Shown: piece after piece, positions 23,317 through 33,830 of the stretch
Layout: every line of letters starts with the position of its first letter
Position numbering within the stretch: the stretch's first letter is position 1
NCBI GenBank assembly: GCA_037893225.1
Contig: JAZGUH010000564.1
Location: 930,001 to 994,000 of the forward strand
Length of the DNA stretch: 64,000 nt
Direction: 5' to 3'
Source: Hippasteria phrygiana
Lineage: Eukaryota > Echinodermata > Asteroidea > Valvatida > Goniasteridae
The notes under the pieces: model-generated
Database searches by the model: none
What the model saw: the letters and a program-made list of their open reading frames with translations, nothing else
What the model was told of the DNA's origin: nothing
Made by a program: the position numbers and the translations under genes

Positions 23317-23530
23317 AATGTACATACTTTCAACAAACAAATTGATATGTCTAATTTCTATAGAAACCATTCTATAGAACTGGAAGATTTGTTCTATACA
23401 AATTTATATATTTTTTTAAAATCTCTATAGACAGCCTTAAATATTCTATAGAAAACCATTGCCTCTATATAGAACCGTATAGAGCTCTATAACACACTCT
23501 ATAGAATTCTATAGAACTTTTTTGTAAGGG
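23317..23530. repeat. Right subterminal region and TIR of the outer element
   Basis: The first part continues the subterminal repeat unit interrupted at 9,004. The last part has TTCTATAGAA motifs and the right TIR ending GTAAGGG at 23,530, followed by TA. Confidence 0.8.
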
Positions 23531-24010
23531 TACGGCAAGGTCAACATTCTCTGCTAAGAAGGCCGTGAAACTGCACAGATCTTCACAGTCTGGGAGTTCA
23601 TTAACTTGTCTATGTTTTCTCTGCGACATTGTTGTGAGTACTTCTGATGAGATTTTTTCAGACCACTCAGCCTCCTTGAGTTTGAGAAAACTTTCAGCCT
23701 CGCGCTCGCTTTTTGTGTCATCCTGTCTCAATGCCTGGCATCGTTTGATTGCTGCCAATCTAGCAAGACTGTGGCCGATCTTTAAGGCAACTGCAGGGTG
23801 CTCGGTTTCATCAGAAGAATGACTCGTGTTCTTTGAGTCAATTTGGCCAGCAGTTAGATGCACTGCCTCAACTACTGTGTCAAAATACTGCGGTGATATG
23901 AAACTTTCTAGCTGAGCTTCAGATGGATGCAAACTTTTGATATTAATCAGCAACCTAGCCACATTTCTCATTTCTTGTGACACATAGTGCCTTCTCTTTT
24001 GTGGGTCCAT
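23531..24010 (-). pseudogene. Tyrosine-recombinase-like gene cut by the 22.5-kb insertion
   Basis: The minus-strand frame runs 160 codons from ATG at 24,010 to the insertion point, then continues in frame at 1,041-931. It resembles the middle region of the plus-strand YR protein next to it: shared blocks include MRNVARLL / MRRLGSLY, FDTVVEAV / FDTLQESI, a helical core, and finally RRTGE / RRGGE. It lacks the N-terminal zinc-finger portion, which may have been on an upstream exon or lost, and the catalytic C-terminal half. The uninterrupted frame across the empty site says the gene was open when the element landed. The helical region upstream of the first catalytic Arg would be the DNA-gripping domain of such recombinases. 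Homology was judged by eye. Confidence 0.65.
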
Positions 24011-24261
24011 ACCAAAACATTATCTTTCGTCAAACAATCACTTATGCCACTGAAAATTGAAATACACTGTACGAAGTCTTGTAAAGTGAGCGTACATGTA
24101 CATGTATCTAAATAATCTATACATGTGTAGAATACTGTGGATCAGCATGGGTTTGAGCAATCGAAATGGCAGTATATGTGTGTATAATGCTTTAATATTC
24201 TTTTTAAAATGTCGTTACTGCTAGTCATCGAGAGCCATTAGCCTGCTTCATTAAAACCCTG
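24011..24261. promoter_or_regulatory. Intergenic region between two divergent YR-like genes
   Basis: About 250 bp separates the head-to-head starts. It contains ACATGTACATGTA simple sequence. No TATA box or initiator can be called with confidence. If the genes were ever expressed from here they shared a bidirectional promoter. Confidence 0.3.
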
Positions 24262-25984
24262 ATGCAGAACAAGTCTAAATTTGTAATTTTCATGACTAAA
24301 AATGATACTGCTTTCTTTCTCAAAATAGGAAAGATGAAACCAGCACGACCCTGCCCCTATTGTGGTGAATTCCAAACCCAACTGAAGCGCCACATTGTTG
24401 GAAAACACAAAAAGGACGACAAAGTGAAAGCCATCCAAAAGCTGCCAAAACAAGAACAAACGGCTGAATTCAAAAAGCTTAGACTGGAGGGCATTTACCA
24501 GTACAACAAGGAAGTTCTGCAAAGTTCCGATGACAACAAAGACGAGCTCCTTAAGCAGAAGAAGACAACAAAGTGTCAATATCCAACTGTGATGTGTGCC
24601 AACTGCCACGGTTTTTATAGCCGCAGATACTTCTGGAGTCATAAGCTTTACTGCAGCCAGGAGTCCCCAGTATGTGCCAAACCAGTTTCTACCGCTCTCC
24701 TCCAGCCTCTGCCTGATCTGGTAAGGGATAGTTTCAAGGAAGACATATTGAATGGTTTGAGAGATGATGATATTGGCAACATGTGCAAAAGTGACGTCAT
24801 CATTTGCATGGTGGGCCAACGTCTATATGACAAAATGAAAAGAAAACAAGATAAACTGACCGAAGTGAAGAGGTCAGTTAGATCTGACATGAGACGTCTT
24901 GGTTCGCTCTATCTCATCTTTCAACAACAAAATGCAGAAAGTCGGAAACCAGTAGCAGGTACCAGAACAGCAGCCGATATGCTGCATCGGCAGCAATTTG
25001 ACACCCTCCAGGAGTCCATCAATAGATATACCTGCAAATCAAAGGACACAACTACTTCATCTGAACCGGGCATAAAAGCTGGCTTGAAAAATGCCGTCTT
25101 TTATTTGCTTAAGATAACAGCAAAGATTGTGAAAGGGACTTACCTCATTCAAGGCAGAGATAAAGATGCAGAAGAAATTGAAAAGTTTGTGCAGGTTTTA
25201 GACCTCAATCATAATTTCATCTTTGGAGATGCCACCTACCATCTGAACAACCACAGACAAGTGAAGCTGAGAAAACCAGAGAGGCTCCCACTTGAGCAAG
25301 ACATCAAAAGGCTCAGAGACTTCACTGTCAACGAGATCCAGAAGATGACAGCAGATCAGTACATCTTCTGGAATTCACATGAGTACGTGAAACTGCGGGA
25401 TCTGGCAGCTTGCCGGATCAAATTTCAGGCGAGGTGGAGAGCCTGCTCGCTTGCTGGTGACAGAGTGGGACGATGCCGCTGCAGGAACATGGCTAAATAA
25501 ACAGAGGCTGCATGGACTGGATGAGGTTGAAAAACAGTTGTTTGCCGACATGAAGATCACATATCAAACTGGCAAGGGCAATGACCACCTCGTCCCGGTA
25601 TTGATCCCCACTGACTGCCACGCTGCAATGAGCATCATTGCCAGCAGTGAGGCCAGGAAGACGGCTGGGGTAAATCCCAGTAACGTCTATCAGTTCCCCA
25701 GCATTTTGCAGTCGGACAATCACATTAGTGGCTGGCACACAGTTCAGAAAGTGTGTGCAATGGCTGGGGGACTGGAAGCACCAGAAAGAATAACAGCAAC
25801 ACAGATGCGTCACAGAGGGAGCACAATCTATGCAGCACTTGACGTCCCAGAATCAGAGAGGCTCCTGTTCTACAAACATATGGGGCACTCAGCACTGGTC
25901 AATTCAAACATTTACCAGGCCCCACTTGCTGAGGAGGCAATCAAAAAAGTGGGGAAACGATTAAAGGAAATGGATGGAGGTTAG
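24262..25984 (+). pseudogene. Zinc-finger tyrosine recombinase (Crypton-like), frameshifted
   Basis: The first frame (24,262-25,500) begins with, or splices in near, MKPARPCPYCGEFQ (24,334; an acceptor-like CTCAAAATAG lies just upstream), a C2H2 finger CPYC...H...H, then a second Cys/His cluster CANCHGFYSRRYFWSH, then a long helical region. Near 25,421-25,427 the frame shifts, and the second frame (open from about 25,427 to the stop at 25,984) carries RRGGEP, MRHRGST, HMGHSALVNSNIYQ. These supply the Arg, Arg-His, GHS and Tyr nucleophile of tyrosine recombinases. A few bases appear to be missing at the break, between CRIK and RRGGEP, so the copy is probably dead. Alternatively TTTCAG at 25,423-25,428 is an intron acceptor, but no donor is seen. 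Crypton-type elements and genes derived from them are the nearest known class. Confidence 0.75.
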
Positions 25985-26165
25985 TACACATACATGTACA
26001 TAAATGGCATATTACATACATGTACGTACATAATGACATTTGTACTGGTTCATGTAAATGTACTGTCAACTCTCGTCTTTAATACAAACTCAGCTGGATC
26101 CAGCCAAAATGTTTATTTTAGAATTTTGTTTTTAGTGGAGTGCTGGTCCCATTCATTCTGCACAT
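25985..26165. other. Downstream of YR gene, simple ACATGTA sequence
   Basis: Short ACATACATGTACATA repeats follow the stop codon. No polyadenylation signal is convincing. Confidence 0.4.
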
Positions 26166-27391
26166 GGGTGATTCTATAAATCAGGGGTCCAAACTTGTGA
26201 CATTTGAGTCCCCCGTTACACGTAAAACCATTCAGTTTTTGGCACGTAATATTAGGCCAAGTAAAATAGGAAACCAGTTGATCGTCCGGACTTTTCAAAA
26301 AAAGGATGCGGGCGGTGCCTTTTATTTAATATTTAATATTTTTTTCCAAGATGGCCGCCGGCTTTTTACGGTACATGGATTCCAGCTCAACTCACTGATA
26401 TTGGTCGCCTAGGCTATGGCTTCAGTCTGGTCCAAATCACCACTGCGCCACTAGCAAAGTCCGAGAAGATATCAGATAAAGTACGCCGCCCACCACGGTT
26501 TTACTGTTTTTGTTTCAGTCCGAATGGACAAACAAACAAAAACCATCTTGCAACTTGAAATTCCCACTGTTCACGAAAAGGTCTCGAAAAATCAATGTAG
26601 AAATTTCAATCGTAAAAACACAACGATATGCATCAATGTTCACATGCACAGAGCGTGATCACACGCATGACATGCACGAGCGCAGTGTACTCGTTTTAAT
26701 ACGTAGTCTATTCAGTCGTATTTGTCACACAACGGAAGCGAAAAAGACAAAAAATGTACAAAGCGGCTGCAATACGTCTAAATCGATGACGCTGGTTACA
26801 GGGCTCATGAAAATTGCGTACACGAAATACAAATGTACCCGATTAAACTTTCACTGGTATGCGTGTACTATAAAATTCGAAACCAACAGTAAAAGCGTAA
26901 AATGTGGTCACTTTTCATGCTATCTGCCGCGCTTTCAGGGAACCTATTAATACTACCAGACGGCAATGGAATAAATTGGGCTACTTTTCACCATCGGACG
27001 CCGTGCAATGGTACTTTTATATTTGGCAACACTGGGAAAAACAATCGAAATATCGTAACAATTTCAGATTTTAATTTTTTACGGCAATTTTTCGGGAAGT
27101 CTGACTATAAAAATAAAATATTAAATAATAACAAAATCAATAATGCGGCCTCAAAAAAGGAAGCGGGCGGGGACAATCAACTGGTTTCCTATTTTACTTG
27201 GCCTTATAACAACTCAATGAAACATTTTGTAGATTGAACAGTATATTATACATGAACAGTATAATATACTGTTCAATCTACAACATGTTTGATTAAGTTG
27301 TTATATTACATGCAAAAAAACTGAATGGTTTACGTGTAACGGGGGACACCAAAATGTCCCAAATTTGGACCCCTGATTTATAGAATCACCC
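26166..27391. mobile_element. 1.2-kb non-autonomous TIR element
   Basis: The left end GGGTGATTCTATAAATCAGG (26,166) is matched by the complement ending at 27,391, and the arms stay complementary for about 130 bp, through CCCGTTACACGTAAA and GGCCAAGTAAAATAGGAAAC to the CGTCC / GCGGGCGG boundary. A related element occurs at 41,004-42,380, sharing only the part from GGCCAAGTAAAA inward, so that may be the true terminus and the outer 90 bp a second layer. The interior has no transposase. The right arm is interrupted by a small palindrome at 27,207-27,303. Confidence 0.8.
27207..27303. mobile_element. 97-bp palindromic MITE, TA-flanked
   Basis: The sequence folds on itself almost completely, with TAACAACT at the left and AGTTGTTA at the right, flanked by TA on both sides. 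The uninterrupted left arm of the host element (26,251-26,260) shows the empty site, so it inserted after the host element formed. Confidence 0.85.
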
Positions 27392-27494
27392 AAATACATA
27401 TACATGTACATGTACAATGTACGTGTACATGTAAATGCACATTCAGGACCAAAGCTTTATTTTTCAGAATTTGCATTAACAGTGTTTGCATTAA

Positions 27495-27682
27495 CCAGTT
27501 CGCGTCGGATGACATGTACATGTATACACGCACTCGAGCGAGAACGGGGCCCAGCGGAAATATCTGTCAGCGACCGGCTCGCAGTGAGCGAGGCCGGAAA
27601 TATCAGGGTGTGCTACCCGCAGATGACGGCCTGAACCCGTCTGGCACCCAGGCTCGTGAAAAATAATCCCGGCGTGAACTGG
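27495..27682. mobile_element. 188-bp TTAA-flanked MITE
   Basis: Perfect TTAA copies flank the segment (27,491-27,494 and 27,683-27,686). Termini are inverted: CCAGTTCGCGTCGG on the left and CCGGCGTGAACTGG on the right. TTAA duplication is typical of piggyBac and Kolobok elements; without a transposase I cannot choose between them. Confidence 0.85.
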
Positions 27683-27686
27683 TTAA

Positions 27687-28399
27687 CTAGAGTCAACTGC
27701 ATGTTACTTGAAATTTACAAGATTTTTCTGAAGTTAAGTATTTTCAACATCAATCAGCAATTACATCACATATTAATAAAAATAACGAATAACGTAGCTT
27801 GAAACATGTTTTATTAGATTACGATGTACACTGTACTGAAATCTATATTGTACAACATAAATGTATTAGTTTACTTACATGTTTTTCAATAACTTTTCTT
27901 ATTCCAACAGCATACATTCCCCATACGGCAAGTCATCCACCTGTCAGTGATCAAGGTTAGTGAGTGGAGTATATTAATTTTCAAGAAAACTAAATCCTAA
28001 AATCTAAAACTGCCAATAAGGCCACACCTAGCAACACCGTCACATGCCTGTGCACAGCAATTACATAGTACAATGTAAACTGCAGACGAATAGATGTACA
28101 AAACAACATTGCATCTTGACATCCAACATTTCACTTTCCAGTGAAATTCAGAAGCAATCCATTAGTAATGACCGAATCATGTGTGTCTACAAATTAGTCC
28201 AAAGTTTGTTAACCTGTATCTCAAAAACTAACTAGCCAAAATCACGGTTGCTACGGCCGATTTGGCCACTGTACATTATACTTTATTTTGAATGAAACAA
28301 GCTCAAATAACCGTTACACGACATTTTGATGTTTGCAGGCCAAATTTTGAACAGATCAATTTCCCCCATTTCGAAGACCGTACCTTATTTTTAAATGCC
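27687..28399. other. No gene recognised
   Basis: AT-rich sequence with short frames only. I see no domain, TIR or tandem repeat. Confidence 0.35.
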
Positions 28400-29440
28400 A
28401 CTTTCACACGTGTTGCCTGCATGAAGGTCATCATTTATATCAATTATAACTTCGCCACACACATCAACTGAAAATTCATTTTGAACATTTTTCAACCTGC
28501 TGCTAGAGGGTGCTCTAACATTTCATGAAGTCATCGGTAATTTTTGTGTGAAGTACAACCTACAATGTACATGTACAACATGTAGCTTGAGACTACATGT
28601 ATAACATCGTTGAAAGCAAGTTCACATCTTTTTCCATTTTCAAATTATAAGGCACTTCCGGTTTGGACCAGGAGGGTCATGTGATTTTGCACGCATGACA
28701 AAAACTTAAGACCTACATGTACATGTACATGTATTTATTCTATCGATTGCCGTAAAAAGCAAGTACAGGTCTCTGACGGTTGATTTTATATTGATTTTCG
28801 AAGATTAAATCTAAAAATCTTTAATTGCTTGTAATTTGATACATGATGACGTCATTACATTTCTGCACATCATCAGTAGGTTGTGCATGTATGTGTTTAG
28901 TTTAAACTTGCTATGAGTTTGCATGTACAGTAGTCACATATATAAGCCTGGAGAAAAAGGGGTAGAAAAAGATCAGAAGAATAATAACTAGAGCTTATAA
29001 TTGCGTTTGTTATAACAAACACACGGTGTCTGCAGGCCATGTTCGGTTTGATGTGTCATGTGATTTTGCACGTACACATGTAATATCAAAAATGAAGACC
29101 CTAGATTATTCTATCAATTCCCGTAAAAGGAAAAATCAGATCTCTCATGGTTGATTTTATATTGATTTTCAAAGATTAAATCTAGAAATCTTTGATTGCT
29201 TGTAATCTGATACTTGATGTCATCGTTACGTCATTACCAGAAAGCTCGACAGCTTTGTTAACTGTGCTTATCTGAAGCAAAAATCTGAATTATATCTGTC
29301 GCGGTTGATTTTTCAGCATTTTTTTAAAGGTTTAAAAGTCTTTTCATTGTCACTTCCGGTCTGGTGACGTCATCAATCTTTCTCCCCCTCAACTTGTTCT
29401 TAGCATGAAGCTGATTACATACATCAATTATAAAGTGATT
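28400..29440 (-). repeat. Dispersed ACCGGAAGT-module repeat, reverse orientation
   Basis: On the minus strand this region carries the same ordered blocks as 52,340-53,100 and 60,790-61,990: AATCTTTGAAAATCAATATA, the ACCGGAAGTGCC block, GAACTTGCTTTCAACGATGT, GCGCCCTCTAGC and GATGACGTCACCAGACCGGA. At least two module rounds are present. The function is unknown; the paired ETS-like GGAA and CRE-like TGACGTCA strings are recurrent. Confidence 0.75.
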
Positions 29441-29513
29441 TTAGCATGGATGGATTCTAGATTTAGTTGGGCTTGCTTGAATCATGCTTGAATACATTTC
29501 TTATCAATGTTAA

Positions 29514-29592
29514 TTTTTTGTTATATTTCAACACCTAGTGGTAATTATTCAGTAATATGCTCTCATCATATGTTTGTTGTCAATCTGTAAAT
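29514..29592. repeat. First copy of a short duplication, lacking an exon-like piece
   Basis: TTTTTTGTTATATTTCAA followed by CACCTAGTGGTAATTATTCA and further sequence to GTAAATTCA matches 29,858-29,994, except that about 50 bp present in the second copy is absent here. Confidence 0.8.
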
Positions 29593-29857
29593 TCAATGCC
29601 AAATAATGGGTCTGTCCACACTAAATGATACATTTGTGTGACATTTAGAATGAAATTTCAACTGTAAAATTTGGCGCTTATTTTTTGCTTGCACATATTT
29701 TACCTCTATACATTGTATGCTTGTTAGTCCGGAAAGATCAAAATAATTTAAGCAATATTTAAGAAGTTATTGAAGGTTAATCTTTAAGATGTAACGTTTG
29801 TCACATGGACAGACACTTTTCTTTCCCTAACCATAACTCAAAGCAAGACGAACAAAT

Positions 29858-29994
29858 TCATTTTTTGTTATATTTCAATGCAGTGGATGACCATCCAGCT
29901 GTTGAGCCACAAAGCACCGCCAGCCTCTCAGCACCTAGTGGTAATTATTCAGTAATATGCTCTCATCATATGTTTGTTGTCAATCTGTAAATTC
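29858..29994 (+). repeat. Second copy of the duplication, with a candidate mini-exon
   Basis: Between ATATTTCAATGCAG (acceptor-like, ending near 29,882) and CACCTAGTG|GTAATT (donor-like, at 29,940) lies an open stretch of about 58 bp reading DDHPAVEPQSTASLSAP. The other copy lacks most of it. It could be a real small exon of an unseen gene or a coincidental frame. Confidence 0.4.
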
Positions 29995-30353
29995 ACTAAA
30001 TTTTTGTTTTAGTATAATGGTACTCTCAATGTTAATATTTAGGTAACTTTTAAAGCAACTATATTCTTTCTTAAGAATTTATAGGGAGGAGGGTACCATG
30101 AAAATAACGTACGTCACTGGGACAGACAAGATGGTATCAAATTATTATTATTTTGATTGATGAAGACCTTTTTAACAACTGAGAATAGTAGGGCCTGCAA
30201 ACCCTAATTCAATTTTTATAGACTGTTCAAGCATATAAAACACTTATAACATGAAGAAATACTGATTACTGACATCTAGGACAGACAAACTTCTCATTCT
30301 TCATTCAACAAAATGCAAAAACATTTCTAACTAAATATTGGCAGTTGTATTAA
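29995..30353. other. No gene recognised
   Basis: I see nothing supported in this AT-rich stretch. Confidence 0.35.
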
Positions 30354-30744
30354 AGGTATGATACATCATCATTGGTAGAGCTGACAACATAGTTGCCGAC
30401 GGTGTTCATACTTTGTGTGGTCCAACATATACATGAAATAACAAACCTGTGAAAGTTTCAGCTCAATCCGTCATCTGAGTTACGAGAAAATAGTGAAAAC
30501 CCATTCTGTTTCTAACAGTGATTTTGTGCACGTTCATATCGTGCTTATTTCGATCTTGTACAATCGAAATAAGCCGCGGTGGTTTTGGAGGTCTTCAGAT
30601 ACAATTTTCTCGAAGATGACAGCATTTCAGACGGAAATATTTCACAGGAGGATTAGTACTGGTATCATCTTCATAACTAATCAGCTTTCAAATAAAAACT
30701 GAAGATTTTTTGGGGGGCAATTGTACCAATGATGTATCATGCCA
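30354..30744. mobile_element. 391-bp TAA-flanked MITE (PIF/Harbinger type)
   Basis: TAA at 30,351-30,353 and 30,745-30,747 flanks termini AGGTATGATACATCATCATT and AATGATGTATCATGCCA, which are imperfect inverted repeats. A 3-bp TWA duplication is the hallmark of PIF/Harbinger. There is no coding content. Confidence 0.75.
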
Positions 30745-30747
30745 TAA

Positions 30748-32175
30748 GATTTTTTACAGTTGGCAGGAGATTATTTCATGTGACAAACGTTAACAAAAAT
30801 GGACAGACATTTGCAATTCCTTTAAATGGATCTGTGTTTTGTTTTGTTTCCCAAAGAATAAAAAGCCTCAAAAGTGGAACGCCGCTATAACAAACAACTA
30901 TACCGAACATTCGGCTACATGTAAACGAACACCATCCTTGGCCCCCAAATTTTGTGTACAAAACTTACCGAACAATGGACGGCCGCAGCTTTATGTTGAA
31001 GAGTGACAGGTGGCTATTATTTACCCAAGGAATAGAAGGGAAAAGCCAACTGTTGCTTTAGAATTCGGTAAGCTTAAAAAGTATGAACATTTTACATGAT
31101 TCACATGTTCGAAGTCGTCCTAAAGCAACCGCCAGGGCGTGTAAGGTGACGTGTAGTCTTGGTTCCAAGACGTCCTTAGCGGTGCGACGTATAGCGTGCA
31201 CGGCCGGCCGACAGCGCCCTCTAGCTACATTGTACACACACACACGTCAAGGCCAAATCGCTAAAAACGTCTTGGAGCAAGTTCGGGTGCTGCTGACCTA
31301 CAGTGTAGTCCCTTTTGTCAATTTTGCGATTTAAATCACGCATGCGTGGTCTGTTTTCACTCGAACTAATCTAGTCGATCGACTACGTCAAATCTAATTT
31401 GTGTAGCAACAACAAACTGTAAAGAATGTCGTCTGCTCCATCTTGAAACCGTGACGTAGCTCGCGAGTGACTAGAGAAACCATGGTCCGGAGCTACATGT
31501 ACAATCCTGGACAAAACTCTTGGGACACCTCAACAGTAGACCATCACCCCCGTTCCACTGCTCAGTGTTGATGTCCGAACTTGCTCTTGGCTATTTCGCA
31601 TGGGAGCGCTCGCGACCTGCTTATGCATAATTTAACAGGTGGGTCAAATGAATAATCGTGCTTGCGCATGTTTTAGTAATAACTTACTGGTCAGTTAACC
31701 CTGCGCGGCAGCGCCAACTTCTACTGACGCGGTGGCACAGCCATCTTCCTTTAGGGAAGCAGGCGGTTTTAGCGTATATACATGTGCCCCATTTACACAA
31801 TCCTTTCTCAAGGGGACTAAATAGTTCATTGGAGGTCCCCTGGATTCTTTCCAACCCCATGCACAACAAATGCACAACCCCATGGGACTTGGCAACAAAA
31901 GAACAAGCTTCCGAAATGGACGCCGCCGGATGCCACACACGTATTACTAATCCGGTGGCACAGTCGGCGTCCTTCGGTTTACACAAAGGGTCTAAAGAGT
32001 CTCTTTCAACAATATACATGTAAAATTTTTACAAAATATGTCGAAGACAATCAACTTCAATGGATGATCACATGGTTTGTTTATTTAAAATGTTATACAA
32101 AAAAGCTGTACAAGCAAAAAGGAAACATTTACACTGCAAGGTTTTTAGCCGTACCTCAAAAAAAAAATGTCAACA
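30748..32175. other. No gene recognised; imperfect inverted GGTGGCACAG strings
   Basis: The two GGTGGCACAG strings near 31,730 and 31,955 are followed by similar sequence, hinting at a decayed repeat about 225 bp apart. The open frames across 31,658-32,023 on both strands are not supported by any domain. Confidence 0.35.
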
Positions 32176-32177
32176 TA

Positions 32178-32705
32178 CGAGGTGCGATCAAAATGTTCCA
32201 AAACAGTATTTCAAGTTACATCGCCTGCATTTTTGCGATTTCATCATGGACCTGAAACTTGAGCAGAGAGCGAACATTAAATTTTGTGCCAAACTCGGGA
32301 AATCTGCAACGGAGATCCTTGAAATACTTCAGAAAGCCTATGGCAATGAAGCAATGAGCTGGGCTAGCATTTCAAGAGGGGCAGAATGTCACCGGAGGAC
32401 GAAGAGAGGTCAGGGCGACCCTCCACGAGCACAACCGCTGAAAATGACCAAGAAATTGAAAGAATTGTGCATCACCATCCATTGCTGACATCGTCAACGT
32501 TCTACTGCATCGTTCTGAGGCGTCTGAGGAAGAACATTTGGCGCAAACGGCCTGAACGGGATTTCCAGGGAGCGTTCCAAGTGTGGCAGGAGGGCTGGGA
32601 GCGGTGTATCGCTGCACACTTTGAAGGGGATGGCGGCCAGATTTAAATCACGTACGGTTTTTGCTTGTTATAGGCGCAGTCTCAGAACTTTTTGATCACA
32701 CCTCG
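32178..32705 (+). mobile_element. Internally deleted mariner element
   Basis: TA (32,176-32,177 and 32,706-32,707) flanks termini CGAGGTGCGATCAAAATGTT and the complement of TTTTTGATCACACCTCG. At 528 bp it is less than half of a usual 1.3-kb mariner. The middle, which would encode the DDD catalytic core, is missing. Confidence 0.92.
32248..32646 (+). pseudogene. Mariner transposase remnant
   Basis: Three pieces in different frames remain: the N-terminal helix-turn-helix start MDLKLEQRANIKFCAKLGKS (from 32,248), the linker MSPEDEERSGRPSTSTTAEN (from 32,386), which carries the mariner-typical GRPST block, and the C-terminal end FQGAFQVWQEGWERCIAAHF (to 32,644). The catalytic Asp region is deleted. 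It cannot encode an active transposase, though the TIRs look intact enough to be mobilised in trans. Confidence 0.9.
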
Positions 32706-32707
32706 TA

Positions 32708-33230
32708 TGAAAGGTGACTCGTGGCTCAGACTCGAACTCGACCTTTGTGACTCAAGACTCGGACTCAACCTGCATGACTCTGGACTTGGTGACTTGGTGA
32801 CTCAAATACAAGTCTGCCTTTACCAGCATATGTAGACCCAAGGCCATACAAAATAAACAATGTACACATGTATATGGAGTAATCATTTTATCCCCCTTCA
32901 TGTTCAAGGTTCAAATGCCACGAGGAAAAGAAAATCATATATGAAGTGGTCGGCAAGAGACGGAGCACTGGTAGTGCAGCATTTTCGCAAGTGGGTGAAT
33001 GGTTTTGGGTTACCAAGTACATTGTAAGTGCTTTATAATACAGACCCGTACGTTATTTGAAATTTTTTGCGGAGAAGTACACATGTTCAATGTACATGTA
33101 CACACATACACGTACATAAGTCTGAAAAATAATAGGGAAACATGTTCAAATAATACACGACGTGTCGGTTTTGGAACGGAAAATTTCACATTTCATCAGG
33201 ATTGTAAGTAAACCTTAGGACCTCAATCTT
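32708..33230. repeat. Decayed dispersed repeat, left part
   Basis: The end of this region (about 33,130-33,230) resembles 54,880-54,985: both run GGAACGGAAAATTTCAC or similar, then a shared AAACCTTAGGACCTCAATCTTAA-like block. The THAP element at 33,232 splits this repeat, which resumes at 35,338. Earlier, 32,710-32,810 has repeated GACTCG/GACTTGG strings. No gene is seen. Confidence 0.5.
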
Positions 33231-33641
33231 AAAGGCCGACTAAAGCCAAGTTGTAGATTTCCACTTTCTTAGCTTTTCTGATAGCTTATATGTTCTTATA
33301 ACCGTATACAAGATGGTGAAGAACGATTAAGATTTATTTCATTGAGAAAAAAATGACTAAACTTGCGCTTTCGAGGAGTGTTTTGTCTCAATTCCTGCAA
33401 AGGGCATTAGGTATGCAAATGTATGCGTGTGACCTTGTGACGCGTGTGCGCTTACTCGAGTCGGCCAGCGGCCACGTACGTCTGCAGCTAGCGTGTGCAT
33501 ACATGTACATGTACATTTGTATTGTACACACATTGTGATTTTTTGGTCGTGATTTTTTGGAATTTTTTGGCCGAATTCACGGCCTTTCTGGCTTACTTTT
33601 GAAGTCATTCGGGGCTTGAATGTGTCACAGTTGATAAGTAT

Positions 33642-33830
33642 TATGCCGCGGACGTGTGTTGTAGGTGGATGCACCAGAAATACGGACAAAAACCCGAACC
33701 TATCTTTTCTGAGATTTCCAAAACGTGACGGAAAACAACGACGTCAGTGGGTCCGGTTTGTGAAAACAACGCGCTCTATCTGACTTCATCAGGCCGACAA
33801 AGTGGTCTTACATGTACATATGTAATAGGG
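33642..33830 (+). pseudogene. THAP zinc-finger exon, frameshifted
   Basis: From ATG 33,642 the frame reads MPRTCVVGGC then a loop, FLRFPKRDG and RRQWVRFVK, giving the two N-terminal Cys (5 and 10), the Phe-Pro and the invariant Trp (36) of a THAP C2CH finger. It stops at 33,780. The frame one base over continues with SDFIRPTKWSY, the expected next THAP strand, up to a CATGTACATA insertion where the last Cys and His should be. THAP domains bind DNA, and in transposases they recognise element ends. This copy is broken in at least two places. Confidence 0.8.

Larger units (their letters stand above)
1044..23530. mobile_element. Nested 22.5-kb TIR element inserted in a coding exon
   Basis: Both ends carry the same inverted terminal repeat of about 24 bp, beginning CCCTTACAAAAAAGTTCTAT (1,044 onward; reverse complement ending at 23,530), flanked by TA. 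Both subterminal regions are full of TCTATAGAATTCTATAGA-like motifs, so they belong together. About 18.5 kb of the length is later insertions: a Penelope-like element (4,518-8,674) and a satellite-bearing element (9,006-23,314). The core is about 4 kb and has no recognisable transposase, so it is non-autonomous. The TA duplication suits Tc1/mariner-like or other TA-targeting transposases; I cannot assign the superfamily. Confidence 0.85.

Noticed and set aside
31658..32023. Overlapping ORFs of 110-120 codons on both strands
   Set aside because: No domain, no splice signals, and partial internal repetition suggest decayed repeat sequence.
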